Below, piece by piece: positions 33,512-42,059 of a stretch of DNA of 55,176 bases. Position 1 is the first letter of the stretch, and each line of letters begins with the position of its first letter. Position numbers and translations under genes: made by a program. Under the pieces are notes generated by a model. It was not told the DNA's origin. It saw nothing but the letters and a program-made list of their open reading frames with translations, and ran no database searches. This DNA comes from Saprospiraceae bacterium (GTDB lineage Bacteria > Bacteroidota > Bacteroidia > Chitinophagales > Saprospiraceae), in the NCBI GenBank assembly GCA_020628645.1, contig JAHDES010000041.1, forward strand, positions 1 through 55,176, in the 5' to 3' direction.

Positions 33512-36013
33512 ATGCGATATATCGTCTTACTATTTTTAGGTGTATTTGGAATAGCAAATCTACAGGCACAAGTTCAAGAAATCCCTTTACAACATAATTC
33601 CGTTGTGTATCAACATTGGAATAGTCAACAGAAAGATAAAATAGCAGCGCGACAATCGTTTATTGAACGACATCAATTTAGCTCGTTGCGTTCTGATTTG
33701 ATTCAAGAAGATAATCAATATATTATTTCTGGAGATACACTTACTTTTTGTAGAGATACTAGTTTTTTAACAGGTGCTGGAGGAAGTTTTGATCTATTAG
33801 AATGTGATCCTATTGGCTTTGGTATGGTGAGTATTGATTCTACTTGTATTACCTATGCTTCTAATGCAGGAATTACCCTAGCGAGCGATACCATTTGTGT
33901 AGAATTTTGTAGAACAACGAATGATTGTGATACACTACAATTTCCTATTATTATTAAACGTCCAAACGGTTGTATTCCCAAACCATTGGTGAGTATAGCT
34001 GCCGAAACAAGTACGACCAATTGTGTAGATGCAGATACAATGGGTTTACCTGGTACATTTCAGTCTATCGAATTAATAGATGACTCCTTTTGTGGAGATG
34101 TAGACGATCAATTAACCGAAGTAACACTTGCTGGTTTCTGTGTATTGTATGAAGCAAGTGCTTTAGCGGATACCGATGAACTCTGTGTTTTAATATGTGA
34201 TGATGCCACCGTGTGTGATACGTTAAAATTAAATTATGAAGTAACGCAAGATACTATTTCACTAAATGGAGAACCCTTTTTTGATGATTTCAATTATGCA
34301 GGGCCTTACCCAAATCGTACGAATTGGCTCACAGACGATGTGTTTGTGAATTCTACTATGGCGATCAATCCCCCTTCTATTGGTGTGGCTACTTTTGATG
34401 GCGTTGGTCCAGATGGAAGTCCCTATGCCGTCGCTGCAGGACCTTCGGACTATTTGACCTCTGTCTATTTAGATTTGAGTGGCATGACTCCTGATCCAAG
34501 TTTTCAGTTGAGTTATTTTATACAGGCAGGCGGATGTGGAAATATTCCAGAAGAAGATGATGAGTTTCGTCTAGAATTTAAAACACAAGATGGAGAATGG
34601 AATATTGTAGATGTCATTACGGCAAGTATGGTCGCAGATTCTGCATTTATCTATCGAAGTATCCCATTTAATACGAATGAATTTCTTTATGCTGGTTTTC
34701 AATTTCGTTTTGTAAATCTTTCGTCGAATACGGGTTTTCTCGATCATTGGAATTTAGATTATGTTTATCTAGGCGATCAAGCAAGTAGTACACCCGAAGA
34801 TGTTGCGTTTACTGCTGTTCCAAATGATATTTTGAATCCGTATACTTCCATGCCTTGGCATCATTTTGAAGTTGCTGTTGCTGAAGAAATTGACTATTCT
34901 TTTCAAATTGAGGCGCATAATTTAGCGGGAGCAGATATTGCGATAGGTTCTTCTTTAGCAGAAATCCATGATGCCGTAAGTGGCTCTAATCTGTATACAG
35001 GAACCACTATTTTTGATCCGTTTGATAGTACCGCTTTCTTTGAAGCAGATGAACGAAAAATATTTGATCGAGCATTACAAAATACGGCGCCTTATATTTC
35101 TAATCTTCAAAATATCAATACCGATCCAGTTATTGTAGAAACTATTTATAGTTTAACTCTTTCGAGCCAATTAGATCAATTTAAATCCAATGATGAGGTA
35201 ATTCGTCAGACCACTTTTGGTAATTATTTTGCTTATGATGATGGAAGTGCCGAAGGAAGTATAAACGCACAAGGCGCAGGCACACAAATTGCCATTCAAT
35301 TTCATACGAATGTAGATGATTCTTTAAATGCTGTACAAGTTCATATTCCTCATATAAATATTGATGTTAGTGAGCAGTTGTTCCGTTTAAAAGTAGTATT
35401 TGAAGATTTAGAAGCAGAGCCTGTTTATGAATCTATTGATTTAGTGCCTTTATATTTAGATGAATTTCAAGAAAGTATTCAAGGATTTACTGTTTATCAA
35501 TTAAAAGATGAATTAGGGGCACCTGCTCCTGTTTTTCTACCTGCTAACACTAACTTTTATATCATTTGGGAACAAATCACGAATGAATTTAATGAAGCTA
35601 TTCCTCTCGGTTTTGATAAAAATAGTCCATCTGGTGCGGCTCATTCTTTTTTTAAGACTCCGACGATGACCGAATGGGCAACATTCCCTTCTACGCTTTC
35701 AGGTGCAGTGATGCTACGTCCTGTAGTTGGGGACAATACGGTATTCACAACTGCTGTAGAAGAGCAGGAAATAAACAATACCATTCGACTTTATCCCAAT
35801 CCTACTGCTGGATGGATTAATGTAGCTTTAGAAAAAGCCAATTATCAAGATTTTGATGTTGAGATTTACACCTCAAGTGGTCAATTGGTACAATCTGGTA
35901 GTTTAAATAATAGATTAGAACTAAATGGCTTCGTTAATGGTTTATATTTTGTAAAAATTATTCATCGAAAAACAAGAGAAATTTCGCATCATCGCGTAAT
36001 TTTGACAAAATAA
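33512..36013 (+). CDS. Large T9SS-exported surface protein of unknown function
   Basis: 833 residues from ATG 33512 (RYIVLLFLGVFGIANLQAQ signal peptide); an in-frame TTG at 33476 would only lengthen the hydrophilic N end. The mature part has Cys-rich Ig-like repeats (FCRDTSFLTGAGGSFDLLEC, CVEFCRTTNDCDTL), a jelly-roll-like region with LSYFIQAGGCGNIPEEDDEF, and YDDGSAEGSINAQGAGTQIA. The C terminus is a type A T9SS sorting domain (LYPNPTAGWINVAL, VEIYTSSGQLVQSG, LNGFVNGLYFVKIIHR). No catalytic motif was recognised. It is followed 20 nt later by a rhodanese gene. Confidence 0.8.
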   Translation: MRYIVLLFLGVFGIANLQAQVQEIPLQHNSVVYQHWNSQQKDKIAARQSFIERHQFSSLRSDLIQEDNQYIISGDTLTFCRDTSFLTGAGGSFDLLECDPIGFGMVSIDSTCITYASNAGITLASDTICVEFCRTTNDCDTLQFPIIIKRPNGCIPKPLVSIAAETSTTNCVDADTMGLPGTFQSIELIDDSFCGDVDDQLTEVTLAGFCVLYEASALADTDELCVLICDDATVCDTLKLNYEVTQDTISLNGEPFFDDFNYAGPYPNRTNWLTDDVFVNSTMAINPPSIGVATFDGVGPDGSPYAVAAGPSDYLTSVYLDLSGMTPDPSFQLSYFIQAGGCGNIPEEDDEFRLEFKTQDGEWNIVDVITASMVADSAFIYRSIPFNTNEFLYAGFQFRFVNLSSNTGFLDHWNLDYVYLGDQASSTPEDVAFTAVPNDILNPYTSMPWHHFEVAVAEEIDYSFQIEAHNLAGADIAIGSSLAEIHDAVSGSNLYTGTTIFDPFDSTAFFEADERKIFDRALQNTAPYISNLQNINTDPVIVETIYSLTLSSQLDQFKSNDEVIRQTTFGNYFAYDDGSAEGSINAQGAGTQIAIQFHTNVDDSLNAVQVHIPHINIDVSEQLFRLKVVFEDLEAEPVYESIDLVPLYLDEFQESIQGFTVYQLKDELGAPAPVFLPANTNFYIIWEQITNEFNEAIPLGFDKNSPSGAAHSFFKTPTMTEWATFPSTLSGAVMLRPVVGDNTVFTTAVEEQEINNTIRLYPNPTAGWINVALEKANYQDFDVEIYTSSGQLVQSGSLNNRLELNGFVNGLYFVKIIHRKTREISHHRVILTK

Positions 36014-36033
36014 TTAACCTGACAAACTATACT

Positions 36034-36336
36034 ATGGATATCACAGTACAAGAATTAAAACAAAAAATGGATGCCAAAGAAGATTTCATCTTCATTGATG
36101 TACGCGAAGCGCACGAATTTGCTGATTTCAATCTTGGCGCAAAACTAATGCCTTTAGGTACAGTTCCGACTTCTATTGAAGATTTAATGGAGCATCAAGA
36201 AAAAGAAATTGTTATTCACTGCCGTTCTGGAGCTCGAAGTGGACAAGCCCAAGCTTATCTTCAGCAGTTTGGCTTTTCTAATGTTCGCAATTTAACGGGA
36301 GGCGTCTTGGCATGGATTGATGCTTATGGGCGTTAA
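36034..36336 (+). CDS. Single-domain rhodanese-like sulfurtransferase
   Basis: 100 residues covering one rhodanese domain. FIFIDVREAHEFADFNLGA is the conserved N-terminal block, and the active-site loop is CRSGAR with Cys63, which would carry the persulfide. LTGGVLAWIDAYG closes the domain. No signal peptide, so cytosolic. It sits 20 nt after the T9SS cargo gene and ends at a strong bidirectional terminator. The sulfur acceptor is unknown. Confidence 0.92.
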   Translation: MDITVQELKQKMDAKEDFIFIDVREAHEFADFNLGAKLMPLGTVPTSIEDLMEHQEKEIVIHCRSGARSGQAQAYLQQFGFSNVRNLTGGVLAWIDAYGR

Positions 36337-36355
36337 TCAAACTCTTTCTTAAAAT

Positions 36356-36392
36356 AAAAAAGGCGATTTCAATGATTGAAATCGCCTTTTTT
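36356..36392. terminator. Bidirectional terminator between rhodanese and metK genes
   Basis: AAAAAGGCGATTTCAA and its exact complement TTGAAATCGCCTTTTT flank a TGA loop. A and T runs on the two sides allow termination of both convergent transcripts. Confidence 0.92.
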
Positions 36393-36409
36393 ATTGTATT
36401 ATTTAGATA

Positions 36410-37678
36410 TTACACACTCGCCATTGCTGTTGCGAATGCAGCTTTGACAGCATCTACCATATCTAATTTCTCCCAAGTAAAGGTTTCTACTTCCATTTCT
36501 TGAACTTCACCTGATCCATTAGCAAATCGAACTGTTTTAGTTTCAGGATTTCGTCCCATGTGTCCATAAGCTGCTGTTTCAGAATAAATCGGCGTTCTTA
36601 ATTTTAAGCGACGTTCAATTGCATAAGGACGCATATCAAATATTTCAGCCACCTTTTCAGCAATCATACCATCTGCCATATCTACTTTGGAAGACCCATA
36701 AGTATTTACATAAATATTTGTTGGTTTTGCAACACCGATCGCGTACGATACTTGTACTAATACTTCATCACAAACCCCTGCCGCTACTAAATTTTTAGCA
36801 ATATGTCGAGTTGCATAAGCTGCTGAACGGTCAACTTTTGAAGGATCTTTTCCTGAGAATGCTCCTCCTCCATGTGCGCCTTTTCCGCCGTAAGTATCTA
36901 CAATAATTTTTCGCCCTGTCAAACCTGTATCTCCATGAGGACCACCAATTACAAATTTACCTGTAGGATTAACATGGTAAGTGATTTCACCTTCAAATAA
37001 AGGTTGAATGGAGGCTTTACATTGCGCTTTCACTCTAGGAATAACAATATTAATAACATCATTTTTGATCTTAGCCAACATGACCTCATCTTTATCAAAA
37101 GGATCATGCTGCGTAGAAACTACTATCGAATCAATTCGAATTGGCTTATTATCGTCACTATACTCAATGGTTACTTGAGATTTAGAATCAGGACGAAGAT
37201 AAGTCATCATCTTGCCTTCCTTACGAATAGCTGCCAATTCTTGAAGTATTTTATGCGAAAGATACAATGCTAAAGGCATGTAATTTTCTGTTTCATTACT
37301 TGCATAACCAAACATCATACCTTGGTCTCCAGCGCCTTGATCTTCAGGATTGGCTCGTTCTACGCCTTGATTAATATCAGGGGATTGCTCATGAATCGAA
37401 GAAAACACCCCACAAGAGTTTGCTTCAAACATGTATTCTGATTTGGTATACCCAATACGTTTGATAACATCTCTAGCAATTTGCTGAACATCTAAATATG
37501 TTTTTGATTTCACTTCACCAGCAAGTACTACTTGACCTGTTGTAACGAGTGTTTCGCAAGCTACTTTAGACATAGGGTCAAAGGCTATGAAATGATCGAC
37601 TAATGCATCTGATATTTGATCGGCCACTTTATCTGGATGTCCTTCTGAAACAGATTCTGAGGTAAATAAATAAGGCAT
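36410..37678 (-). CDS. metK: S-adenosylmethionine synthase MetK
   Basis: 422 residues. Makes S-adenosylmethionine from methionine and ATP in the cytosol. Signature blocks are present: [21 protein letters not shown] near the N terminus, [13 protein letters not shown], the P-loop-like [20 protein letters not shown], and [18 protein letters not shown]. Length is in the normal range (slightly above the 384 of E. coli). A promoter candidate with a 44-nt leader lies upstream; that leader is too short for a SAM riboswitch, and none was recognised. Confidence 0.97.
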   Translation of the reverse strand: MPYLFTSESVSEGHPDKVADQISDALVDHFIAFDPMSKVACETLVTTGQVVLAGEVKSKTYLDVQQIARDVIKRIGYTKSEYMFEANSCGVFSSIHEQSPDINQGVERANPEDQGAGDQGMMFGYASNETENYMPLALYLSHKILQELAAIRKEGKMMTYLRPDSKSQVTIEYSDDNKPIRIDSIVVSTQHDPFDKDEVMLAKIKNDVINIVIPRVKAQCKASIQPLFEGEITYHVNPTGKFVIGGPHGDTGLTGRKIIVDTYGGKGAHGGGAFSGKDPSKVDRSAAYATRHIAKNLVAAGVCDEVLVQVSYAIGVAKPTNIYVNTYGSSKVDMADGMIAEKVAEIFDMRPYAIERRLKLRTPIYSETAAYGHMGRNPETKTVRFANGSGEVQEMEVETFTWEKLDMVDAVKAAFATAMASV

Positions 37679-37728
37679 ATTCGATGATAATTATAGTTAT
37701 TGTTAAATTCTAATTTCTTTAAAACGAA

Positions 37729-37760
37729 CAAAATTAGGAATAGTTTGGCTTTTAGAAAAA
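37729..37760 (-). promoter_or_regulatory. metK promoter
   Basis: On the minus strand, TTTT (37760-37757), 20 nt, then TAATTTTG (37736-37729), an exact TAnnTTTG; start near 37722. It overlaps the divergent hydrolase promoter. Confidence 0.5.
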
Positions 37761-37774
37761 AGATGGTACATTTA
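37744..37774 (+). promoter_or_regulatory. Promoter of the alpha/beta-hydrolase gene
   Basis: TTTG (37744-37747), 19 nt, TACATTTA (37767-37774, 7/8 match). Transcription would begin only a few nucleotides before the GTG start codon, giving a near-leaderless mRNA. Confidence 0.45.
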
Positions 37775-37787
37775 AATAAAAAAAAAT

Positions 37788-38648
37788 GTGATTTCAGAAG
37801 AAACTACCCTTTCTTTTCAGGATGGAGCAAAAAATAGCATTGTTTCTTACATCGCTCCATCTGCAAAATCTGTAATTATCCTGCTACCTGCCATGGGGAT
37901 TCGAGCCTCCTATTATTATCGTTTTGCAGAACAACTTGCCCAACAAAATATATCAACCATATTAATGGATTGGCGCGGCTTTGGCAAGTCTTCTGAACGT
38001 CCTTCTCATCGTACCAATTTTGGTTATCAACAACTTTTGGAGGATACTATCTTGCTCCTACAAACTATAAAAGAGCGATATAAGGAGCAGAAAATTTATC
38101 TTATGGGACATAGTTTAGGAGGGCAAATAGGCGCATTGAGTCTTTCGACTATGAAAGAAAAAATTGATGGGTTAATTTTAATTGCTTGTGGATTGCCCTA
38201 TTATAAACATTGGGACGGTTTAAAACAATTGCAATTACATTTTGCCAATGTCATTTTTCCCTTAGCAGCTCGAATTTTCGGATATTTCCCAGGACACATC
38301 ATGGGTTTTGCAGATAAAGAGGCACGAGGTGTCATGCGAGATTGGTGCTATACGCTCAGCAATGGAACATATCGTATTAATGGGAAAGAGTACGATCCTT
38401 TGTTGAAACAACTTCATATTAATACCCTCGTTTTAAGAATTGAACATGATTGGTTAGCACCAGAAAAAGCCATTAAGGGCATCTATGAAAAACTACATCC
38501 TGAGAGTGTTAGCGAGAAATATGTTTTACCTCAAGAATTGCCTAATGGAAAAAAACTCAATCATTTTAACTGGACGAGATATTCAGATCTTGTGATAGAG
38601 AAAGTATTACAATTTGTCACTTATACACGACATGGGGTGAAAAAGTAA
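37788..38648 (+). CDS. Alpha/beta-hydrolase (serine-aminopeptidase-like)
   Basis: 286 residues from GTG 37788 (an ATG 2 nt upstream reads straight into TGA). Fold motifs: LLPAMGIRASYYYRFAEQLA, MDWRGFGKSSERPSHRTNFG, and the nucleophile elbow LMGHSLGGQIG with Ser109. The acid is probably in LRIEHDWLAP and the base His in KKLNHFNWTRY. Cytosolic, no signal peptide. Substrate unknown; lipase-, esterase- or thioesterase-type activity is possible. Confidence 0.82.
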   Translation: MISEETTLSFQDGAKNSIVSYIAPSAKSVIILLPAMGIRASYYYRFAEQLAQQNISTILMDWRGFGKSSERPSHRTNFGYQQLLEDTILLLQTIKERYKEQKIYLMGHSLGGQIGALSLSTMKEKIDGLILIACGLPYYKHWDGLKQLQLHFANVIFPLAARIFGYFPGHIMGFADKEARGVMRDWCYTLSNGTYRINGKEYDPLLKQLHINTLVLRIEHDWLAPEKAIKGIYEKLHPESVSEKYVLPQELPNGKKLNHFNWTRYSDLVIEKVLQFVTYTRHGVKK

Positions 38649-38975
38649 TTTTGAAATCTATTTTAGCCCGTGTCGGTATATACCGATAAGGGATAATTTT
38701 AATTTTAACAAATCACTAAATTATCCCTTATCGAGTATAATTCCAATCTCCAATTTAATATTATCTTAAAACTAGGAATTAAGATGTAGGTCTATCCAAA
38801 AGATTCGTTCTTTATCTATCTATCTATCTCTTTGACCAATCGCGTGGTCAGTTCAAACTAAAAGAGTAAACGACTGTAAGAAGTGAACGATTTTAGATTT
38901 GAATTAACTTTTTCACGGGAAAAGTCAAAGAACCATCTATCTTTGTAGTCTAACCAAAATGACACGTATTCACCC
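38649..38975. other. Intergenic region with nested palindromes and a TATC microsatellite
   Basis: No gene. TCGGTATATACCGA (38673-38686) is a perfect palindrome that overlaps the left arm of a 15-bp perfect inverted repeat (38684-38698/38719-38733). (TATC)4 lies at 38813-38828, followed by TGACCA/TGGTCA at 38833-38850. Confidence 0.6.
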
Positions 38976-39884
38976 TTGATACAAGAAGAAAAAAATATTA
39001 ATCTATTAAGTATTTTCATTTTAAGCTTTTTGGGCTTAGTCTGGGGAAGTTCCTTCTTTTTAATCAAAAAAAGTTTGATTGCTTTTTCTTCTCAAGAAGT
39101 AGGGCTATTACGTATTTGTATTTCTGCTTTGGCATTTTTGCCTTTGAGTTTGCGCTATTTTAAGCGTATCAAAAGAAAAGATCTTGTTCCATTGACTGTA
39201 GTAGGATTGTGTGGTACAGGCATACCTTCTTTTTTATTTCCGCTGGCACAAACGCAAATTAGTAGTTCCATTGCAGGTGTGTTAAATTCGCTTACGCCAT
39301 TATTTACACTTATCTTAGGAATTTTATTTTTCAAAACGGTGTTCTCCTGGTCTAAAGTAGGAGGCGTTTTATTGGGTTTATTGGGTGCTATTTTATTGAT
39401 TTTGTATGGCGAATCTATGGATGGAGCCGTAAATATCTATTATAGCCTATTTGCTGTGGCAGCCACCATTTGCTACGCTACTAGTGTGAATACAGTAGGA
39501 ACCTATCTAAAAGAGCTTGATCCCATCACTACTAGTGCTTGTTCTTTTATTATCGTCGGTATTCCTGCTTTACTTTATTTGACCACTACCGATATTGTCA
39601 TGATTGTACAAACCCATGAACATGGTTGGCAATCCTTACTTGCTGTAAGCGTTTTAGGCTTGGTGGGAACGGTTATTTCTACAATCATTTTTTTCCAGTT
39701 AGTGCAACTTTCCAATGCCTTATTTGCTTCTACTATTGCCTATGTTATCCCAATTGTGGCACTTGCTTGGGGGGCTTTTGATGGAGAGCCTATCACCATT
39801 TATCATGGTATAGGAATGTTATTAATCTTAATGGGGGTTTATCTTTCGAGAAAGCAGTCCATAACTTCTATATCTAAAACCTAA
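38976..39884 (+). CDS. DMT-superfamily (EamA) transporter
   Basis: 302 residues, TTG start at 38976; the nearest ATG (38960) is out of frame and stops at once. Ten hydrophobic helices form two EamA repeats: LGLVWGSSFFLIKKSL opens the first, and AVAATICYATSVNTVG begins the second. The C terminus includes LSNALFASTIAYVIPIVALAWGAFDGE and GIGMLLILMGVYLSRKQ. It is probably an inner-membrane exporter of metabolites or amino acids; substrate not predictable. Confidence 0.88.
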   Translation: MIQEEKNINLLSIFILSFLGLVWGSSFFLIKKSLIAFSSQEVGLLRICISALAFLPLSLRYFKRIKRKDLVPLTVVGLCGTGIPSFLFPLAQTQISSSIAGVLNSLTPLFTLILGILFFKTVFSWSKVGGVLLGLLGAILLILYGESMDGAVNIYYSLFAVAATICYATSVNTVGTYLKELDPITTSACSFIIVGIPALLYLTTTDIVMIVQTHEHGWQSLLAVSVLGLVGTVISTIIFFQLVQLSNALFASTIAYVIPIVALAWGAFDGEPITIYHGIGMLLILMGVYLSRKQSITSISKT

Positions 39885-39944
39885 CCTTTTTTATTAATTG
39901 GCGTATCACAACCATATTTTTCTTAGCTACAACATGAAAGCCGT

Positions 39945-40334
39945 ATGAGTCAGCGTCAACCCAATCTACTAATTGCTGCTAGTGGAATACACGGAAAAGG
40001 CGTTTTTACGACCTCATTAATTCGAGAAGGGGAAATTATCGAAATTTGCCCTGTCATTGTCATTCCTACTGAAGATGTTACTACCATTCATCAGACGATC
40101 CTTCATGATTATTATTTTATTTGGGGAGAAGATGATTCTTGTGCAGCCCTCATTTTAGGGTATGGTTCTATTTATAATCATGCCTACGAACCCAATGCAG
40201 AGTATTATCCAGATTTCCAAGACAATGTACTGCGTGTTTATGCCTTACATGATATATTACCTGGAGAAGAAATTACTGTAAACTATAATGGTGATCCGAG
40301 CGATCCATCTAAGTTGTGGTTCGAGGAGGAGTAA
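39945..40334 (+). CDS. SET-domain protein
   Basis: 129 residues, essentially one SET domain: SGIHGKGVFTTSLIREGEII at the N terminus, GYGSIYNHAYEPNAEYY in the middle (the NHxxxPN SAM-binding and pseudoknot region) and LPGEEITVNYNGD at the end (the catalytic Tyr region). SET domains are lysine methyltransferases; bacterial stand-alone versions of this size are common in Bacteroidota, with unknown targets. It starts 60 nt after the transporter gene. Its stop is 17 nt before the left copy of the dispersed inverted repeat. Confidence 0.88.
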   Translation: MSQRQPNLLIAASGIHGKGVFTTSLIREGEIIEICPVIVIPTEDVTTIHQTILHDYYFIWGEDDSCAALILGYGSIYNHAYEPNAEYYPDFQDNVLRVYALHDILPGEEITVNYNGDPSDPSKLWFEEE

Positions 40335-40350
40335 GCTCGATTCAGATTAA

Positions 40351-40549
40351 ACCTTTATTTTGTTTAATTTCATCTGTTTAAAATTTATCTGAGGCTACGC
40401 AAAATGCAGCTAAATTTCTGCACAGATGTAACCACTGCGTTCTCGCATAATATTTCCTGTCCTCTCTTTATGGTTTTGTGATGACAGGCGGGTTTAATCA
40501 TACCCTTGTGTGTTATTTATGATTAATAAATATCATGCTCGTTTCATAT
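40351..40549 (-). repeat. Dispersed repeat, left copy (inverted relative to 45636-45792)
   Basis: Read on the minus strand from 40549, the first 33 bases are identical to the copy starting at 45636, followed by further matching blocks (ACACACAAGGG, ATATTATGCGAGAACG, GTGGTTACAT, GCAGAAATTT, ATTTTAAAC). It carries an extra 36-37 nt block (about 40455-40492) flanked by CCTGTC/GACAGG. It supplies the last codons (MKRA-stop) of the gene at 40533-40961. Confidence 0.85.
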
Positions 40550-40961
40550 GTTTTAAATCGCCATTTTGCCATTGTTGGCGTGCTTCAATAGAAAAAAGTA
40601 AATCTTTCGAGTAATATGCGAGTGGAATTTTTTTACTTGAAATCTCTTCTTTTGTATATTCTTGACAAGCTGTTGCTAAATCTTTAAAATCTCCTTGAAG
40701 TAAAAAATTTTTAGCATGAATCATCCAGAAGATCGTCAGAGTTTCGTGATAACCTGAAGTCGATGTATTCGCTGTACCCACCGCTTCATTGTACTGATAA
40801 ATTGCATTTTTCACCAAAGACAAAGCTTCTTCAAAATCATAATGCCAATTGTAATGCAACGCAACGACCAAATGTGCCTGATGCGTCCATTGTTCTTTGG
40901 GAAGAGTGCAATTTTGGAATTGTTGGATGAAGTTGGTGATAGATGATTGGGAATAAGACAT
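40533..40961 (-). CDS. Conserved protein of unknown function
   Basis: 142 residues, helical and cytosolic, no signal peptide. It has conserved-looking blocks EQWTHQAHLVVALHYNW and STSGYHETLTIFWMIHA rich in His, Trp and Tyr, which resemble a small uncharacterised family; I cannot give it a function. Its final codons (MKRA-stop) lie inside the dispersed repeat, so the natural C terminus may have been altered by the repeat's arrival. First of the minus-strand block when read from the left. Confidence 0.65.
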   Translation of the reverse strand: MSYSQSSITNFIQQFQNCTLPKEQWTHQAHLVVALHYNWHYDFEEALSLVKNAIYQYNEAVGTANTSTSGYHETLTIFWMIHAKNFLLQGDFKDLATACQEYTKEEISSKKIPLAYYSKDLLFSIEARQQWQNGDLKHMKRA

Positions 40962-40994
40962 TTGTTTATAAATCAGAAATGTTCAATAACGAAG

Positions 40995-41465
40995 TTATTG
41001 TGAAAGTTCGTCTAAAACTGATTTAATCACAATTTGATACTCTCGCACAACACCTTCTAAATCATCTGAATTAGTACTAAAGCCCCATTTTTCTATTGTA
41101 TCGTTAAATTCTAGTTGAACTACTATACTTCCTTGGTCATAACAATCTGGACAACCATATTTACGTTCTTCCGATTGAAGCAATTTGTCAGGAAATTCTT
41201 TCCATAATTCTTTTGCTAATTTGTATTTATCATTTGAAAGAGGATCTGTCTGAAATAAAGGGTCTGCACTATGTCCTTGTTCTACATTATCTTCAAATAA
41301 TTGTTTATTTTCAATTTTATACAAACGGACACAATTTCCATTACATTCACTATAAGTTGTTCCAAATACAAAGTATTCATCTTCTCCCAAACGACCATTA
41401 AAATTATCTTTATTGCAAGAAAAAACAAACCCCAATATACATGCTAAAATTACTGTCTTTTTCAT
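40995..41465 (-). CDS. Putative lipoprotein
   Basis: 156 residues. Lipoprotein signal ILACILGFVFSC with the lipobox Cys at about 17. The mature protein is acidic and has two further Cys pairs (CNGNC and CPDC), which may form disulfides. No family recognised. It is separated by about 33 nt from the unknown gene downstream and could share its transcript. Function unknown. Confidence 0.65.
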   Translation of the reverse strand: MKKTVILACILGFVFSCNKDNFNGRLGEDEYFVFGTTYSECNGNCVRLYKIENKQLFEDNVEQGHSADPLFQTDPLSNDKYKLAKELWKEFPDKLLQSEERKYGCPDCYDQGSIVVQLEFNDTIEKWGFSTNSDDLEGVVREYQIVIKSVLDELSQ

Positions 41466-41543
41466 ATGAATAGTTTTTATTATTTATAACTATTATGAAA
41501 GACTATTATAAGTAAGCAAATGGTTGGGTCGATGTGTAAGATT

Positions 41544-42059
41544 TTACCCCTTAAACCAATCTGCGTACATCACATAATTATTGGAGATTCGTTCTACGGT
41601 ATTTTTGAAGCGATCTGCCCCAAGGGCTTTTACTTTTTTAGCGGGAACACCTGCGTAAATGAAGCCTGATTCTAAACGTTGATTTTCTAATACAACTGCG
41701 CCTGCTGCAATTAATACATGTTCCTCCACCACTGCATGATCCATAATAATCGCGCCCATGCCCACTAAGACATTATCATGTATTGTACATCCATGCACGA
41801 TGGCTCGATGCCCAATAGAAACATTATTACCTATCGTAGTGGGTGCCGTTTGATAGGTACAATGAATAATCGCACCGTCTTGAATATTGACTTTATCGCC
41901 TATCCGAATGGAATGTACATCGCCACGTACAACTGCTTGAAACCACACGCTACAATCCTTCCCCATGACCACATCTCCTATCACAGTAGCATTCTCTGCG
42001 AAATAACAATTCTCTCCAAAAACAGGCGTATACCCTCGAACTTCCTTAATCAATGCCAT
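41544..42059 (-). CDS. Gamma-carbonic-anhydrase family hexapeptide-repeat protein
   Basis: 171 residues. A left-handed beta-helix built from hexapeptide repeats (VIGDVVMGKDCSVWFQAVV, IRIGDKVNIQDGAIIH, TIGNNVSIGHRAIVHG, VLVGMGAIIMDHAVV). Putative zinc ligands are in IIHCTY and IGHRAIVHG, as in PaaY, YrdA and Cam-type proteins. A trimeric cytosolic enzyme is expected; carbonic anhydrase or related thioesterase-linked activity is known for the family, but not every member is active. The start overlaps the stop of the upstream TraB gene by one base, so the two are co-translated. Confidence 0.9.
   Translation of the reverse strand: MALIKEVRGYTPVFGENCYFAENATVIGDVVMGKDCSVWFQAVVRGDVHSIRIGDKVNIQDGAIIHCTYQTAPTTIGNNVSIGHRAIVHGCTIHDNVLVGMGAIIMDHAVVEEHVLIAAGAVVLENQRLESGFIYAGVPAKKVKALGADRFKNTVERISNNYVMYADWFKG

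Noticed and set aside
37679-37728. SAM riboswitch before metK
   Set aside because: The inferred leader is about 44 nt and shows no SAM-I, SAM-II or similar fold.
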